64,000 bases of DNA from Halomonas huangheensis. Lineage in GTDB: Bacteria > Pseudomonadota > Gammaproteobacteria > Pseudomonadales > Halomonadaceae. Every line of letters starts with the position of its first letter. Position 1 is the stretch's first letter. Below the pieces are notes generated by a model that did not search any database, had not been told where the DNA came from, and was given only the letters and a program-made list of their open reading frames with translations. The stretch lies in the NCBI RefSeq assembly GCF_001431725.1, contig NZ_CP013106.1, positions 310,001 through 374,000 of the forward strand. Direction: 5' to 3'. Positions 7,191 to 16,675 of the stretch are shown here, piece by piece. The translations under genes were made by a program, and so were the position numbers.

Positions 7191-9239
7191 TCAGGCGGCA
7201 CGAATGCCGCTGTGACGCAGTAGCGGATCGATGCTCGGCTCGCGTCCACGGAAGGCCAGGAACAGTTCAGCGGCATCACGCGCACCTCCGGCCTCGAGAA
7301 TTTCACGACGGAAACGTGAGCCAGTCTCCTGATCGAAAATACCCGCCTCCTCGAAAGCGCTCCAGGCGTCGGCAGACAGCACTTCCGCCCACTTGTAACT
7401 GTAGTAGCCTGCGGCATAACCTCCGGCAAAGATGTGTGAGAAGCCGTTCTGGAAACGATTGAACTCGGCTTTCGGCACTACCGAAATGGCTTCGCGCACG
7501 CTATCGAGCAGTGCTTGCACATCTGTCGCAGAAGGTGCCTCCAGCTCCAGGTGCAGCCGGAAATCGAACAACGAGAATTCCACCTGTCGCAGCAGGCCCA
7601 TGGCCGACTGGAAGTTCTTCGCGGCGTTGAGCTTGTCGAACAGCTCCTGAGGCAGAGGCTCGCCGGAGTCGACATGGCCGGAAATCAGATCCAGTCCTTC
7701 GCGCTCCCAGCAGAAGTTCTCCATGAACTGACTCGGCAGTTCCACGGCATCCCAGGCAACGCCGTTGATGCCGGAGACATCTGCGACGTCCTGGCGGGTC
7801 AGCATATGGTGCAGCCCATGACCGAATTCATGGAACAAGGTGGTCACTTCATCATGGGTAAGCAGCGCCGGTTGGTCGCCCACCGGGCGTGTGAAGTTGC
7901 AGGTCAGGTAGGCTATCGGCAATTGCAGCTCGCCGTTCTCACGGCGGCGAACGCGACACTCATCCATCCAGGCACCACCGCGCTTGCCCTCGCGGGCATA
8001 AAGGTCGAGGTAGAAGCCGGCAATCGGGGTCTGGTTCTCGAACAGTCGATAGAAGCGCACATCCGGGTGGTAGCTGGGCGCGGAAGTGTCTTCCTTGATA
8101 TGGATTCCATAAAGCCGCTCAACGACGGCGAACAGGCCTGAGACAGCCTTGGGGGCCGGGAAGTAGGGACGCAGTTGCTCCTGGGAAATGGCGTACCGGG
8201 CTTCGCGTAGCTTTTCGCTGACGTAGCCGACATCCCAGGGTGCCAGTTCGGTTAGCCCCAGTTCTTCGCGAGCATAGCGTTCAAGCTCGGCAAACTCTTC
8301 ACGGCCCTGGGGGAGAGCGCGTGCTGCCAGGTCGTCGAGAAAGCCCAGTACCTGGGAGGCGCTGTCAGCCATCTTGGTCGCCAGCGAATATTCGGCGTAG
8401 CTGGAAAAGCCCAGCAGGCCGGCGAGTTCCTGGCGCAGGCGCAGTGTTTCTTCAATTATCGGGGCGTTATCGTACTTGCCTGCATGGGGTCCCTGGTCCG
8501 AGGCACGGGTGACAAAGGCGGTGTATACCTCCTGCCGCAGCTCACGATCATCGGCATAGCTGATGACCGGATAAAAGCTGGGGAAATCGAGAGTGATACG
8601 AAACCCGCTATGACCCTTGGCTTCGGCATTGGCTGCGAGAGTGGCCAGCGAGCTTTCCGGTAGTCCCTTGAGTCGACTGTCATCGTCCAGGTCCAGCGAC
8701 CACGCCTGGGTCGCATCCAGCAACTGGTTGGAGAAGGTGCTGGACAGTGATGACAGGCGCGAACGAATCTCCGCCGAGCGTTTTTTCTTCTCTGGTGGCA
8801 GATCAACGCCAGCAAGACGGAAATCTCGCAACGCATTGTCGACTGCCCGCTGCTGAGCTTCGCTCAGGTCAGGCCATGCTGGCCCATCCCGTAGTGCCTG
8901 CCAGGCTCGGAATAACCCCTCATGCTGACCCAGCCAGGTGCTGTAGTCGGAAAGCTTCTGCAGGCAGCCGTCGTGCGCTTCGCGCAATTCCGGGGTGCTC
9001 ATGGTGCCATTGAGGTGCGACACAGGCGACCAGGCCTGGGACAGGCGGTCATTGAGAGCTTCCAGAGGTGCGGCGAGGCTGTCCCAGTCTGGTGCTTGCT
9101 GCTCGGCTCGGGCGACCAGCGCCTCCACTCCTTCACGCAACTCTTCAAGAAGAGCATCGATGGCAGGGGCAATATGCTCCGGACGGATATCGCCGAAGGG
9201 TGGGAGGGAGTGGCGTTCAAGCAACGGATTGTGGGACAT
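7191..9239 (-). CDS. prlC: Oligopeptidase A (M3 family metallopeptidase)
   Basis: A 682-residue cytosolic zinc metallopeptidase of the thimet oligopeptidase family, which degrades short peptides, including cleaved signal peptides. The active site HEFGHGLHH is at about residue 469 with E as catalytic base; the third zinc ligand lies in the following helix (SQFMENFCWE). GINGVAWDAVELPSQF and GGYAAGYYSYKWAEVLSAD are conserved M3 blocks. I chose ATG 9239 (MSHNPLLERHSLPPFGDI), which has GAGGTG just upstream. The longer reading frame begins 31 codons earlier without support. It is probably transcribed with yheV. Confidence 0.96.
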   Translation of the reverse strand: MSHNPLLERHSLPPFGDIRPEHIAPAIDALLEELREGVEALVARAEQQAPDWDSLAAPLEALNDRLSQAWSPVSHLNGTMSTPELREAHDGCLQKLSDYSTWLGQHEGLFRAWQALRDGPAWPDLSEAQQRAVDNALRDFRLAGVDLPPEKKKRSAEIRSRLSSLSSTFSNQLLDATQAWSLDLDDDSRLKGLPESSLATLAANAEAKGHSGFRITLDFPSFYPVISYADDRELRQEVYTAFVTRASDQGPHAGKYDNAPIIEETLRLRQELAGLLGFSSYAEYSLATKMADSASQVLGFLDDLAARALPQGREEFAELERYAREELGLTELAPWDVGYVSEKLREARYAISQEQLRPYFPAPKAVSGLFAVVERLYGIHIKEDTSAPSYHPDVRFYRLFENQTPIAGFYLDLYAREGKRGGAWMDECRVRRRENGELQLPIAYLTCNFTRPVGDQPALLTHDEVTTLFHEFGHGLHHMLTRQDVADVSGINGVAWDAVELPSQFMENFCWEREGLDLISGHVDSGEPLPQELFDKLNAAKNFQSAMGLLRQVEFSLFDFRLHLELEAPSATDVQALLDSVREAISVVPKAEFNRFQNGFSHIFAGGYAAGYYSYKWAEVLSADAWSAFEEAGIFDQETGSRFRREILEAGGARDAAELFLAFRGREPSIDPLLRHSGIRAA

Positions 9240-9429
9240 GGGCACCTCGTCGGCAGAATTCTGGTGGTCATGATAGCGCTGTGTTTGAGACAGCAGGGCA
9301 TGACATCGTTGGCTATCCATAAATGCGGGCACCTGGCACGGGTTTCAATGTGCTAGTCTTGCGGCCTTTAAATCGCACTTCCCTGGAAAAGCACTTCCTT
9401 CGAAAAGAACAGTGGGGCATCGCAACAAG

Positions 9430-10773
9430 ATGAATCAGACGCTGGAACGCTGGAGTTCACGCAGAGCCTTTATTCTCGCCGTAACAGGGGCGGCAGTGGG
9501 GCTGGGAAATATCTGGCGATTCCCGTATATCACTGGCGAGAACGGTGGCGCGGCGTTTCTGCTGCTGTATGTGGTTTTCGTCGTGCTGCTGGGCTTGCCG
9601 GTAATGATGGCCGAGATCATGATCGGGCGCGCGGGACGTCGCAGCCCCATGCAATCACTGGGCTACCTGGCCAGCCGTGCCGGGCGCAATACTGGCTGGC
9701 GCTGGTTGGGCCTGTTCGGTGCCTTCACGGTGTTCTGCATTCTATCGTTCTATTCGGTGGTGTCCGGCTGGTCGATTGACTTCATGGTCCATGCCTTCCG
9801 TGGTTCCTTCAGTGGTCAGACAGCTCCTCAGATAGGCGCCTATTTCAACGACTTCCTGGCGAACCCTGCCCGAATGACCTTCAACCATACGCTGTTCCTG
9901 GTCATGACCATGGCAGTGGTGGCCTGTGGTGTGTCCAAGGGGTTGGAGCGGCTCAATAACCTGTTGATGCCGCTACTGTATCTGTTGCTGATTGTGCTTG
10001 CGGGTCATGCTGTGAGCATGGATGGCTTCGGCCCGGCCATGGCATGGCTATTCACACCCGACTTCTCGGCGGTTACGCCGATGGTCTTTATCCACGCCAT
10101 GGGCCATGCCTTCTTCACGCTGGCGGTAGGCGCCTGTGCCTTGATGGCTTACGGCGCTTATATGCCTGATCATCAGAGTTTACCTGGTGCGGCAGCGGCG
10201 GTGGCGGTGCTTGATGTGTTGGTGGCATTGCTCGCTGGTATTGCCATCTTCTCGGTGGTGTTTACCCAGGGTATGGATCCGGGGGAAGGGCCGGCACTGG
10301 TATTCATCACGTTACCGGTGGCCTTCGCCGACCTGCCGATGGGGGCCTTCTGGCTGGGCCTGTTCTTCCTGCTGCTGTTGCTGGCCACCTGGACGTCATC
10401 GATCAATCTCGCCGAGCCGATGGTCTCGACGCTGGTCGGCTGGGGCCTGAAGCGCCCAGTGGCTGCACTTGTGGTGGGTATCTGTGTGTGGCTGGTGGGC
10501 CTGCTGTGCGTGGCTTCGTTCTCGACACTCAGTGACTTCCACGTGATTGGGTCGATGAACTTCTTCGATGTGGTCAGCACCATTCCGCCTGAGATCTTCC
10601 TGCCGCTGGGCGGTCTGTTGATCGCCATCTTTGCCGCCTGGGTCATGCCACAGCAGGAGGCTCTGCGTGCTCTGGACGCTGGGCCCAATGGCTTTCGGGT
10701 CTGGCGCGCCGTGGTACGCTGGGTGTCGATCCCACTGGTGGTGTTGTTGCTGATCAGTCCCCTGTTCCACTAG
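9430..10773 (+). CDS. Sodium-dependent transporter, NSS (SNF) family
   Basis: A 447-residue inner-membrane symporter of the LeuT-like neurotransmitter:sodium symporter family with about eleven helices. The N-terminus, WSSRRAFILAVTGAAVGLGNIWRFPYITGENGGAAF, is the family hallmark containing Na+- and substrate-binding residues of TM1. The second half holds FTLAVGACALMAYGAYMPD (TM6/7) and the TSSINLAEPMVSTLV block of TM8. Substrates in bacteria are amino acids, but this one is not predictable. ATG 9430 is preferred over an upstream GTG at 9412. It is divergent from prlC. Confidence 0.92.
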   Translation: MNQTLERWSSRRAFILAVTGAAVGLGNIWRFPYITGENGGAAFLLLYVVFVVLLGLPVMMAEIMIGRAGRRSPMQSLGYLASRAGRNTGWRWLGLFGAFTVFCILSFYSVVSGWSIDFMVHAFRGSFSGQTAPQIGAYFNDFLANPARMTFNHTLFLVMTMAVVACGVSKGLERLNNLLMPLLYLLLIVLAGHAVSMDGFGPAMAWLFTPDFSAVTPMVFIHAMGHAFFTLAVGACALMAYGAYMPDHQSLPGAAAAVAVLDVLVALLAGIAIFSVVFTQGMDPGEGPALVFITLPVAFADLPMGAFWLGLFFLLLLLATWTSSINLAEPMVSTLVGWGLKRPVAALVVGICVWLVGLLCVASFSTLSDFHVIGSMNFFDVVSTIPPEIFLPLGGLLIAIFAAWVMPQQEALRALDAGPNGFRVWRAVVRWVSIPLVVLLLISPLFH

Positions 10774-10848
10774 GCCTCACCACTGGAATATCAATACCCA
10801 TGACCCAGTAGCCGGTGGTGACCGCTGGCTGCTGCAGGAGGAGAAGTG

Positions 10849-11400
10849 ATGACGACAACACCGCAATATCCGGTACTCAGAGCCTGGCAGGGCGTTTCCC
10901 CGCAGCTTGGCGAGCGGGTCTATATCGATCCGCAGTGCATGGTGCTGGGAGATGTCGAGCTGGGAGACGATTGTTCTGTGTGGCCGATGGCGGTGATTCG
11001 TGGCGATATGCACCGCATCCGGATCGGTGCGCGAACCAGCGTGCAGGATGGCAGTGTGTTGCATATTACCCACGCCAGTGACTTCAACCCCGATGGTTTC
11101 CCGCTGACCATTGGCGAAGATGTCACTATTGGCCACAAGGCGGTGTTGCATGGCTGCACGCTGGGCAATCGTATTCTGGTGGGGATGGGCGCGATCGTCA
11201 TGGATGGCGCGGTGGTCGAGGATGAAGTGATCATTGCCGCCGGAGCCGTGGTCCCTCCCGGTAAACGCCTGGAGAGTGGTCATGTCTATGCCGGCAACCC
11301 GGCAAAGGCGTTGCGTCCGCTCAAGGACAAGGAGCGTCGCTTCTTCCCCTATACGGCAGGGAACTATGTCAAGCTCAAGGACCAGTATCTAGCGAACTGA
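10849..11400 (+). CDS. Gamma-carbonic anhydrase family protein (YrdA/PaaY-like)
   Basis: A 183-residue left-handed beta-helix protein built of hexapeptide repeats (VYIDPQCMVLGDVELGDDCSVWPMAVIRGDM...). The zinc-histidine region is visible as GSVLHITHASD followed by TIGHKAVLHGCTLGNR. The family comprises gamma-carbonic anhydrase-like trimers of mostly unproven activity. ATG 10849 is preferred over GTG 10846 because AGGAGGAG (10836-10843) is correctly spaced only for the ATG. It lies 75 bp downstream of the sodium transporter on the same strand; co-transcription is possible. Confidence 0.93.
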   Translation: MTTTPQYPVLRAWQGVSPQLGERVYIDPQCMVLGDVELGDDCSVWPMAVIRGDMHRIRIGARTSVQDGSVLHITHASDFNPDGFPLTIGEDVTIGHKAVLHGCTLGNRILVGMGAIVMDGAVVEDEVIIAAGAVVPPGKRLESGHVYAGNPAKALRPLKDKERRFFPYTAGNYVKLKDQYLAN

Positions 11401-11529
11401 ACTGTTCGCGGCCCGATGGTTTCGAGGTCCACAAGAAAACGTTCCCAACTGTTTGTTTTCCATTGAACTTATGGGCGATAATCTGGTCATTTATCCAGTA
11501 TTCATTCTTGACTCAGGAAATCGCCCGGT

Positions 11530-12216
11530 ATGGCCAACTTTCGCACCCACATCAGTGTGGCCGCCGCCGGTGGTGCAGTGATCGCTCACGCTGGATGGCA
11601 AGCGGGGCTATGGGATTTCATGCAGAGCCTGCCGGTGCTGGCGCTGACCACGTTCGGTGGCATTCTTCCAGATATTGACTCCGATACCTCGACCTCGATT
11701 CGCCTGATCTTCAATCTGCTGGCGGTTCCCGCCGTGGTGGCGGGTGCTGTGATGCTGCAGGACAAAATGGTGGCGGGGATGCTGGTGCTGGTCTGCGGTG
11801 CGATCTATGTGGCGGTGCGCTATCTGGCCAGCGCGGTCTTTGCGCGGTTCACCGTGCACCGTGGGATATGGCACTCACTGCTGGCGGCACTGACCTGTGG
11901 CCTGGCAGCCAGTGCGGTGAGCTTCGGGCTCTTTCAGCGCCCTGAGACGCTGGCCTGGATGCATGGGCTGGCGCTGTTCGCCGGCTTTATCATTCATCTG
12001 TTGCTTGATGAGCTGTATAGCGTTGACTTGAGTGGCGCGCGGCTCAAGCGCTCGTTCGGTACTGCGCTGAAGCCGATAGATGTCAGCGATCTGGGCGCCA
12101 GTCTGGCCATGCTGTGTATCGCATTGTTTCTGTTCCCCTGGCTGCCGGGGTTCGGTGTGCTCTACGGTATGGCGGAAAGCACGGCATCGGCGCTGTACGG
12201 TTTGATGCCATCCTGA
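11530..12216 (+). CDS. Membrane-bound metal-dependent hydrolase, YdjM-like (DUF457)
   Basis: A 228-residue inner-membrane protein with four to six hydrophobic segments. The N-terminus MANFRTHISVAAAGGAV, the internal HRGIWHSLLAAL and the acidic HLLLDELYSVDLSG are the His/Asp metal-binding signatures of the YdjM/DUF457 family. E. coli YdjM is LexA-regulated; I see no LexA box here. Biological role unknown. It converges with the response regulator gene across 9 bp. Confidence 0.85.
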   Translation: MANFRTHISVAAAGGAVIAHAGWQAGLWDFMQSLPVLALTTFGGILPDIDSDTSTSIRLIFNLLAVPAVVAGAVMLQDKMVAGMLVLVCGAIYVAVRYLASAVFARFTVHRGIWHSLLAALTCGLAASAVSFGLFQRPETLAWMHGLALFAGFIIHLLLDELYSVDLSGARLKRSFGTALKPIDVSDLGASLAMLCIALFLFPWLPGFGVLYGMAESTASALYGLMPS

Positions 12217-12225
12217 TGCCATGCA

Positions 12226-13611
12226 TCAAGGCTGGCTTTCTCTATCGTGTTGACGAAAGTTATCTGGTTTGAGGTCGTGTTTGCGCAGCTTGTCGTAGAG
12301 GGTCTTGCGCGGCACCCCGAGTTGTTCGCAGACTTCGTTGATACGTCCTTGATGGCGGACCAGCGCCTGACTGATCAACTGCTTCTCGAACAGTTCCACC
12401 TGGCGGGGCAGGGGTAGCTCGCCAGACTCACTGTCGCTGCCTTCCATCAGCCTGTCGAGTCGATAGTCGCAGGTCACGCCAAGCAGTACATAACGCTCGG
12501 CGAGGTTGCGTAGCTCACGGGCATTGCCCGGCCAGTCATGTGCCAGCAGTGCCGATACCGAGCCGGCATCCAGCGGCGGTGCTTCCATGCCGCTGCGGCT
12601 GGCAGCGACGGCAGCGAAGTGCTGGAACAGTAGCGGAATGTCCTCGAGTCGTTCGCGCAGCGGCGGAATCGGCAGCGTTACGACATTGAGCCGATAATAG
12701 AGGTCCTCGCGGAATTCACCGGTTTCGGAAGCAGCCTTGAGGTCGATCTTGGTGGCCGCGATCACGCGGATATTCAACTCGACGGGGGTATTGCTGCCAA
12801 GGCGTTCCACCATGCGTTCCTGAAGGACTCGCAGTAATTTGACCTGCAATGCCAGTGGCATCGACTCGATTTCGTCGAGGAATACGGTGCCTCCCTGCGC
12901 GTACTCGAACTTGCCGATGCGCCGTTCCACGGCGCCGGTAAAGGCCCCCTTCTCGTGACCGAACAGCTCGGACTCTATGGTGCTCTCTGGCACGGCGCCA
13001 CAGTTGATGGCGACAAAGGGGTGGGCACTGCGCGCACTACGCTCATGAATGGCACGTGCCACCAGATCCTTGCCGGCTCCGGTCTCACCGAACAGCAGCA
13101 CATCGGTTTCGACCTGGCTTATGCGCTGCGCCATGGAAGCGAGATGCTTGATCACTGGCGTGCGACCGACCAGGCGTGGGCCGGCGGCCGATTGCTGTGC
13201 TTCCAGTTCGGCCTTGAGGTAGCGATTTTCGAGACTCAGCCGGCGTTTCTCGATGCCGCGTCGTACCACTTCGACGAGCTGATCCCCCGAGAAGGGTTTC
13301 TCGAGAAAATCCCAGGCGCCTTCGCGCATGGCCTCCACCGCGGTGGAAATATCGCCATGCCCGGTGATCAATACCACCGGCAGGTCTGGATCTCGCTGGC
13401 GCAGTTCTCGCAGCAGAGCCATGCCGTCCATGCCTGGCATGCGAATGTCGCTGATCAATACTCCGCTGAAGTCTCGATCGAGGTTGTCCAGAGCCTGCTG
13501 GGCATTGTCGAAGGGCTGCGGCTGATACCCCGCCAGTTCCAGGGTCTGGCCGACGGTGATGCGTAGATGGGCCTCATCGTCGATGACCATTACGGGGGGC
13601 GTGTCGTCCAT
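12226..13611 (-). CDS. DctD-like sigma-54-dependent response regulator
   Basis: A 461-residue NtrC-family activator. The receiver domain spans about 1-125 with phospho-acceptor D55 ([13 protein letters not shown]) and acidic pocket DDE. The AAA+ domain shows Walker [12 protein letters not shown], the sigma-54 contact loop GAFTGA and LDEIE. A Fis-type helix-turn-helix closes the protein ([21 protein letters not shown]). The closest named relatives are DctD proteins that switch on C4-dicarboxylate transporters. It is downstream of the cognate kinase (36-bp gap). The TRAP operon at 3220-6464, with its sigma-54 promoter, is a plausible target; so is the lactate block. Confidence 0.93.
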   Translation of the reverse strand: MDDTPPVMVIDDEAHLRITVGQTLELAGYQPQPFDNAQQALDNLDRDFSGVLISDIRMPGMDGMALLRELRQRDPDLPVVLITGHGDISTAVEAMREGAWDFLEKPFSGDQLVEVVRRGIEKRRLSLENRYLKAELEAQQSAAGPRLVGRTPVIKHLASMAQRISQVETDVLLFGETGAGKDLVARAIHERSARSAHPFVAINCGAVPESTIESELFGHEKGAFTGAVERRIGKFEYAQGGTVFLDEIESMPLALQVKLLRVLQERMVERLGSNTPVELNIRVIAATKIDLKAASETGEFREDLYYRLNVVTLPIPPLRERLEDIPLLFQHFAAVAASRSGMEAPPLDAGSVSALLAHDWPGNARELRNLAERYVLLGVTCDYRLDRLMEGSDSESGELPLPRQVELFEKQLISQALVRHQGRINEVCEQLGVPRKTLYDKLRKHDLKPDNFRQHDRESQP

Positions 13612-13647
13612 ATCAGGTTGGCTTCCTGGCGGCGATAGTGGGTGAAT

Positions 13648-15531
13648 TCAGCCTGCTGTCGAAGATGGCAGAACCGATCGTTGGCGACGCTGCTCTGATG
13701 CTTCAGGCAGCGCGATGATGAAGCGTGCCCCACCATCAGGTGATTCTGCAACCGACAGGCGACCACCGAAGTCATCGATGATGCGTGCCGAGATCGACAG
13801 CCCCAGACCTAGTCCGGAGCCGGGGGGCCGAGTGGTGTAGAAGGGCTCAAAGATATGTTGACGCTGTTCTTCGGGAATACCAGGACCATTGTCGTCCAGC
13901 CATACATGCACCATGTCACCGTCACGCTGTGCGCCGAAGGTCAGGCGCGGGTTTTCGGTTCCACTCATGGCCAGCAGGGCATTGCTGATCAGGTTGACCA
14001 ACACCTGCTCGAGGCGCACAAGATCGGCCATGACCCACAGCTCTTCGCTGTCGGATGGGTAACGCATCTCGACACCATGTTCCTTGATCCGCGCCTGGAA
14101 CAGCCGCAGCGCATAGTCGAAACAGGAGGATACGGATACTGCACTGGTCTGATCGTCGCTCTTGCGCGAGAACTGACGCAATTGAGCACTGATATCTGCC
14201 ATACGCCTGGTCAGTTCGACGATCTGCTCGAGGTTGGCATCGGCGGTTTCCCACTTCTGGCGAGTGATGAAGGCACGCGCATTCTCGGCATAGGCACGAA
14301 TGGCCGCCAGCGGCTGATTGAGCTCATGGTTGATACTTGCCGCCAGTTGGCCAAGAACGGCCAGTTTGGCAGCCTGGACCAGCTCGTCGCGCGTCTGACG
14401 AAGGCTGGCTTCGGCGCGTCGACGTTCTTCAATCTCGGCGACCAGGTCCTGAGTACGGCGAGTGACATTGCGCTCCAACTCGTCACGTGCCTGGGCGAGG
14501 GTCGCACGCTCACGGCTGGCAAATTTCTCTCGTTCACGACGCAGGCGATGTCGCTGCCAGCCGATACCGACGCCGAGCACCAGGATGCCGTAGAGCCCGC
14601 CGGAAAGCATCATTGCCAGCCATTGGGCTTCGACGACCGGGGTGAGTGGCTTGAGGATATGCATCTGCCAGCCAAGCTGAGGAAGGTCGCGTATCAAACT
14701 CAGGTAGTTGCTCCCGGCCAGCGGTCCACTGCCGAAGGTAACCAACTGGCTGTCTTTACCGAGCCGTTGAGTTTCCTCAAGCCCGGTAGCGAGCAGAGGT
14801 TCATCGGCGTAACGGCGGCTACTGCGCAGCTGAGCACGACGTTCGTCGCTGATTGGAGAGAGCGCGCGCAAGCGCAGATCAGGATTGCTTGCCATGAACA
14901 CGATGTCGTTCTGATCGACGATCAACAGCTCGGTGTCGGGGCTCTGCCAGCTCGACTCAATATCGTCGATCAAGACCTTGACGGTCATCACCCCGACCGG
15001 GGCCGAGTCCGGGTTGAGATCATCCAGCCACACTGGTGAGGAGAAGTAGTACCCGCGATTGTCGGAGACGACGCCAAGACCATGAAAGCGTCCTTGATGA
15101 CCGGCAATGGCCGCCTGGTAATAGGGGCGAAAGCGATAGTTCACGCCGAGAAAGGTGTCGGGCTTGTGCCAGTTGCTGGCCGCGACCGTGGTGCCTTGGC
15201 TATCAAGAAGGTAGATATCGGAGACGCCAGTGGTGCTGCGAAAGCGGTCCAGCAGTAGGTTAAGTGGCATCAGGTCCTGATGGGGAGGGCCACTCAGGTA
15301 ACGCTTGATGATTTCACGCGTTGCCAGCAGTTCGGGAAGATACTCATGGCGCGACAAGTGGCCGGTGAGGCCAACAGCAGAGAGGCGCAACTCGTCTTCG
15401 GCATCCTGTTGCAGTGAGTCGAGCGCGGACTCGCGAGCCATCTGGGCGGTTTGCCACAGGACGACTGCGAAGCCGGCTGGAATCAGCAGCCACAGTAGTT
15501 TGCGTGAATGACGGGGTAGCGACTGGCGCAT
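13648..15531 (-). CDS. DctB-like sensor histidine kinase
   Basis: A 627-residue membrane sensor: TM helix near residues 12-30, a periplasmic double-Cache region of about 270 residues, a second TM (LSGGLYGILVLGVGIGW), a coiled coil, then HisKA with the phospho-acceptor in SINHELNQPLAAIRAYAENA (about H401) and the ATPase domain (LVNLISNALLAM, DNGPGI, SGLGLGLSI). DctB kinases sense C4-dicarboxylates through the Cache fold; here the ligand could equally be lactate, given the neighbours. The chosen ATG at 15531 is 4 bp after the stop of the gntR gene, so the two are co-transcribed. A long antisense frame at 13855-15039 is a shadow. Confidence 0.93.
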   Translation of the reverse strand: MRQSLPRHSRKLLWLLIPAGFAVVLWQTAQMARESALDSLQQDAEDELRLSAVGLTGHLSRHEYLPELLATREIIKRYLSGPPHQDLMPLNLLLDRFRSTTGVSDIYLLDSQGTTVAASNWHKPDTFLGVNYRFRPYYQAAIAGHQGRFHGLGVVSDNRGYYFSSPVWLDDLNPDSAPVGVMTVKVLIDDIESSWQSPDTELLIVDQNDIVFMASNPDLRLRALSPISDERRAQLRSSRRYADEPLLATGLEETQRLGKDSQLVTFGSGPLAGSNYLSLIRDLPQLGWQMHILKPLTPVVEAQWLAMMLSGGLYGILVLGVGIGWQRHRLRREREKFASRERATLAQARDELERNVTRRTQDLVAEIEERRRAEASLRQTRDELVQAAKLAVLGQLAASINHELNQPLAAIRAYAENARAFITRQKWETADANLEQIVELTRRMADISAQLRQFSRKSDDQTSAVSVSSCFDYALRLFQARIKEHGVEMRYPSDSEELWVMADLVRLEQVLVNLISNALLAMSGTENPRLTFGAQRDGDMVHVWLDDNGPGIPEEQRQHIFEPFYTTRPPGSGLGLGLSISARIIDDFGGRLSVAESPDGGARFIIALPEASEQRRQRSVLPSSTAG

Positions 15532-15535
15532 GGTA

Positions 15536-16309
15536 TCAGCGGGACCTTGGTGGCATGACCTGGGCACGTCGTAGCGAGCGTTGCGCGCGGGTTTCGGCAC
15601 GCTCCATTTCCAGCAGGCCCTCCTCGACAAATACCAGATGCTCGTGGGCCAGGCGTTGCGCATCTTCGGGACGCCCTTCGAGGATGGCATCCAGCAGTGC
15701 GCGGTGCTGTTCCATCAGCTTGGGCCTCGAGTCGGGTTTCTCGAAGAGGTGGGCAAGGTTATCGACAATGCTACGCTCCAGCAGGTGGAAGATGCCACGA
15801 ATAGTGTGTAGCAGAAGAACGTTGTGTGCAGACTCAGCAATTGCCATATGGAAGGCAGCATCTGCCTTGGCTTCCTGTTGCGGATTCTCTCCGATGAAGC
15901 AGGCTTCCAATTCCTCGAAGCGTTGCAGCAATAGAGCCTTGTCAGTGGGAGTGGAGCGCATCGCCGCATAGTAGGCAGACAGCCCTTCCATGGCATCTCT
16001 GAATTCGAGCAGGTCGAGATGAAACTCTCCATGGCGCTCGAGCATTTCCAGAAGCGGATCACTGTAACCACTGTTGAGTGATTCGCTGATATAGGTGCCA
16101 CCGCCCTGGCGACTGATCAGCAGGCCACGAGCAGACAGCTTCTGGATCGCTTCGCGCAACGAGGGACGCGAGACGCCAAAACGCTCTGCCAGTTCTCGTT
16201 CTGGTGGAAGGCGCTGCCCAGGAGTCAGGCTACCCTCGAGAATCAACGCTTCGAGGCGCTCGGTAATAACATCGGCCAGACGTGGCTGCCGAAGGGGGTG
16301 GTAAGCCAT
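15536..16309 (-). CDS. FadR-subfamily GntR regulator (LldR/LutR-like)
   Basis: A 257-residue repressor. The N-terminal winged helix shows the GntR signature LTPGQRLPPERELAERFGVSRPSLREAIQKLSARGLL. The C-terminal FCD domain (about residues 95-235) has the metal-binding Asp/His pattern of FadR/LldR proteins. ATG 16309 is preferred over GTG 16315 because AGGA is well spaced only for the ATG. It is divergent from lutABC, and two LldR-type palindromes lie between, so it is very probably the lactate-responsive repressor of lut genes and of itself. It heads an operon with a two-component system, an unusual association. Confidence 0.92.
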   Translation of the reverse strand: MAYHPLRQPRLADVITERLEALILEGSLTPGQRLPPERELAERFGVSRPSLREAIQKLSARGLLISRQGGGTYISESLNSGYSDPLLEMLERHGEFHLDLLEFRDAMEGLSAYYAAMRSTPTDKALLLQRFEELEACFIGENPQQEAKADAAFHMAIAESAHNVLLLHTIRGIFHLLERSIVDNLAHLFEKPDSRPKLMEQHRALLDAILEGRPEDAQRLAHEHLVFVEEGLLEMERAETRAQRSLRRAQVMPPRSR

Positions 16310-16368
16310 GGGCACAATCCTGAGCTTGCAGATATAGAGGTTTCAGCGCTACATGTTAGCTCTCAATA

Positions 16369-16383
16369 ATTGGTAATACCAAT
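16369..16383. promoter_or_regulatory. Lactate repressor operator O1
   Basis: ATTGGTA-A-TACCAAT is a perfect 15-bp palindrome matching the LldR/FadR-type operator (TTGGTnnnACCAA). It is 60 bp upstream of the gntR start and shares its 7-bp arms with O2. Confidence 0.75.
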
Positions 16384-16507
16384 GTCGAGTTCAACGGCAT
16401 CTGGTCAGTTTCTGGAAATCCCTGTGCTCACAACAGGTTGTGATAGCGTCTTTCTATGGTTGTACTAAAGTTCAAGATGATTTCGACTTATTGCACTGAG
16501 TGAGAGT

Positions 16508-16535
16508 TTGACACTGCAGTCCATGGGGCCATAAG
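16508..16535 (+). promoter_or_regulatory. Probable sigma-70 promoter of lutABC
   Basis: TTGACA (16508-16513), 16-bp spacer, CATAAG (16530-16535). The predicted start near 16542 places O2 at about +24 and O1 at about -166, the same logic as the two operators of E. coli lldPRD. Confidence 0.45.
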
Positions 16536-16550
16536 GTGCCTTCGAACCAC

Positions 16551-16581
16551 TACGGTAAATTGGTATTACCAATTTACCGTA
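16551..16581. promoter_or_regulatory. Lactate repressor operator O2, 31-bp perfect palindrome
   Basis: The left arm TACGGTAAATTGGTA and its exact reverse complement flank a single T at 16566. The 15-bp core is identical to O1 except for the central base, but here symmetry extends 8 bp further on each side. Confidence 0.8.
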
Positions 16582-16675
16582 AATATGAGGCTGACATGCT
16601 GGTGATGTGCAATACCAGCTCTCGGTATCAATAAAAACGACAGTAGTGGGCCGTGCCGCCAATGAGGACTCGCTG

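Noticed and set aside
13855..15039. 394-codon open frame antisense to the sensor kinase
   Set aside because: The kinase reading is clear over the same bases; the antisense product resembles nothing known.
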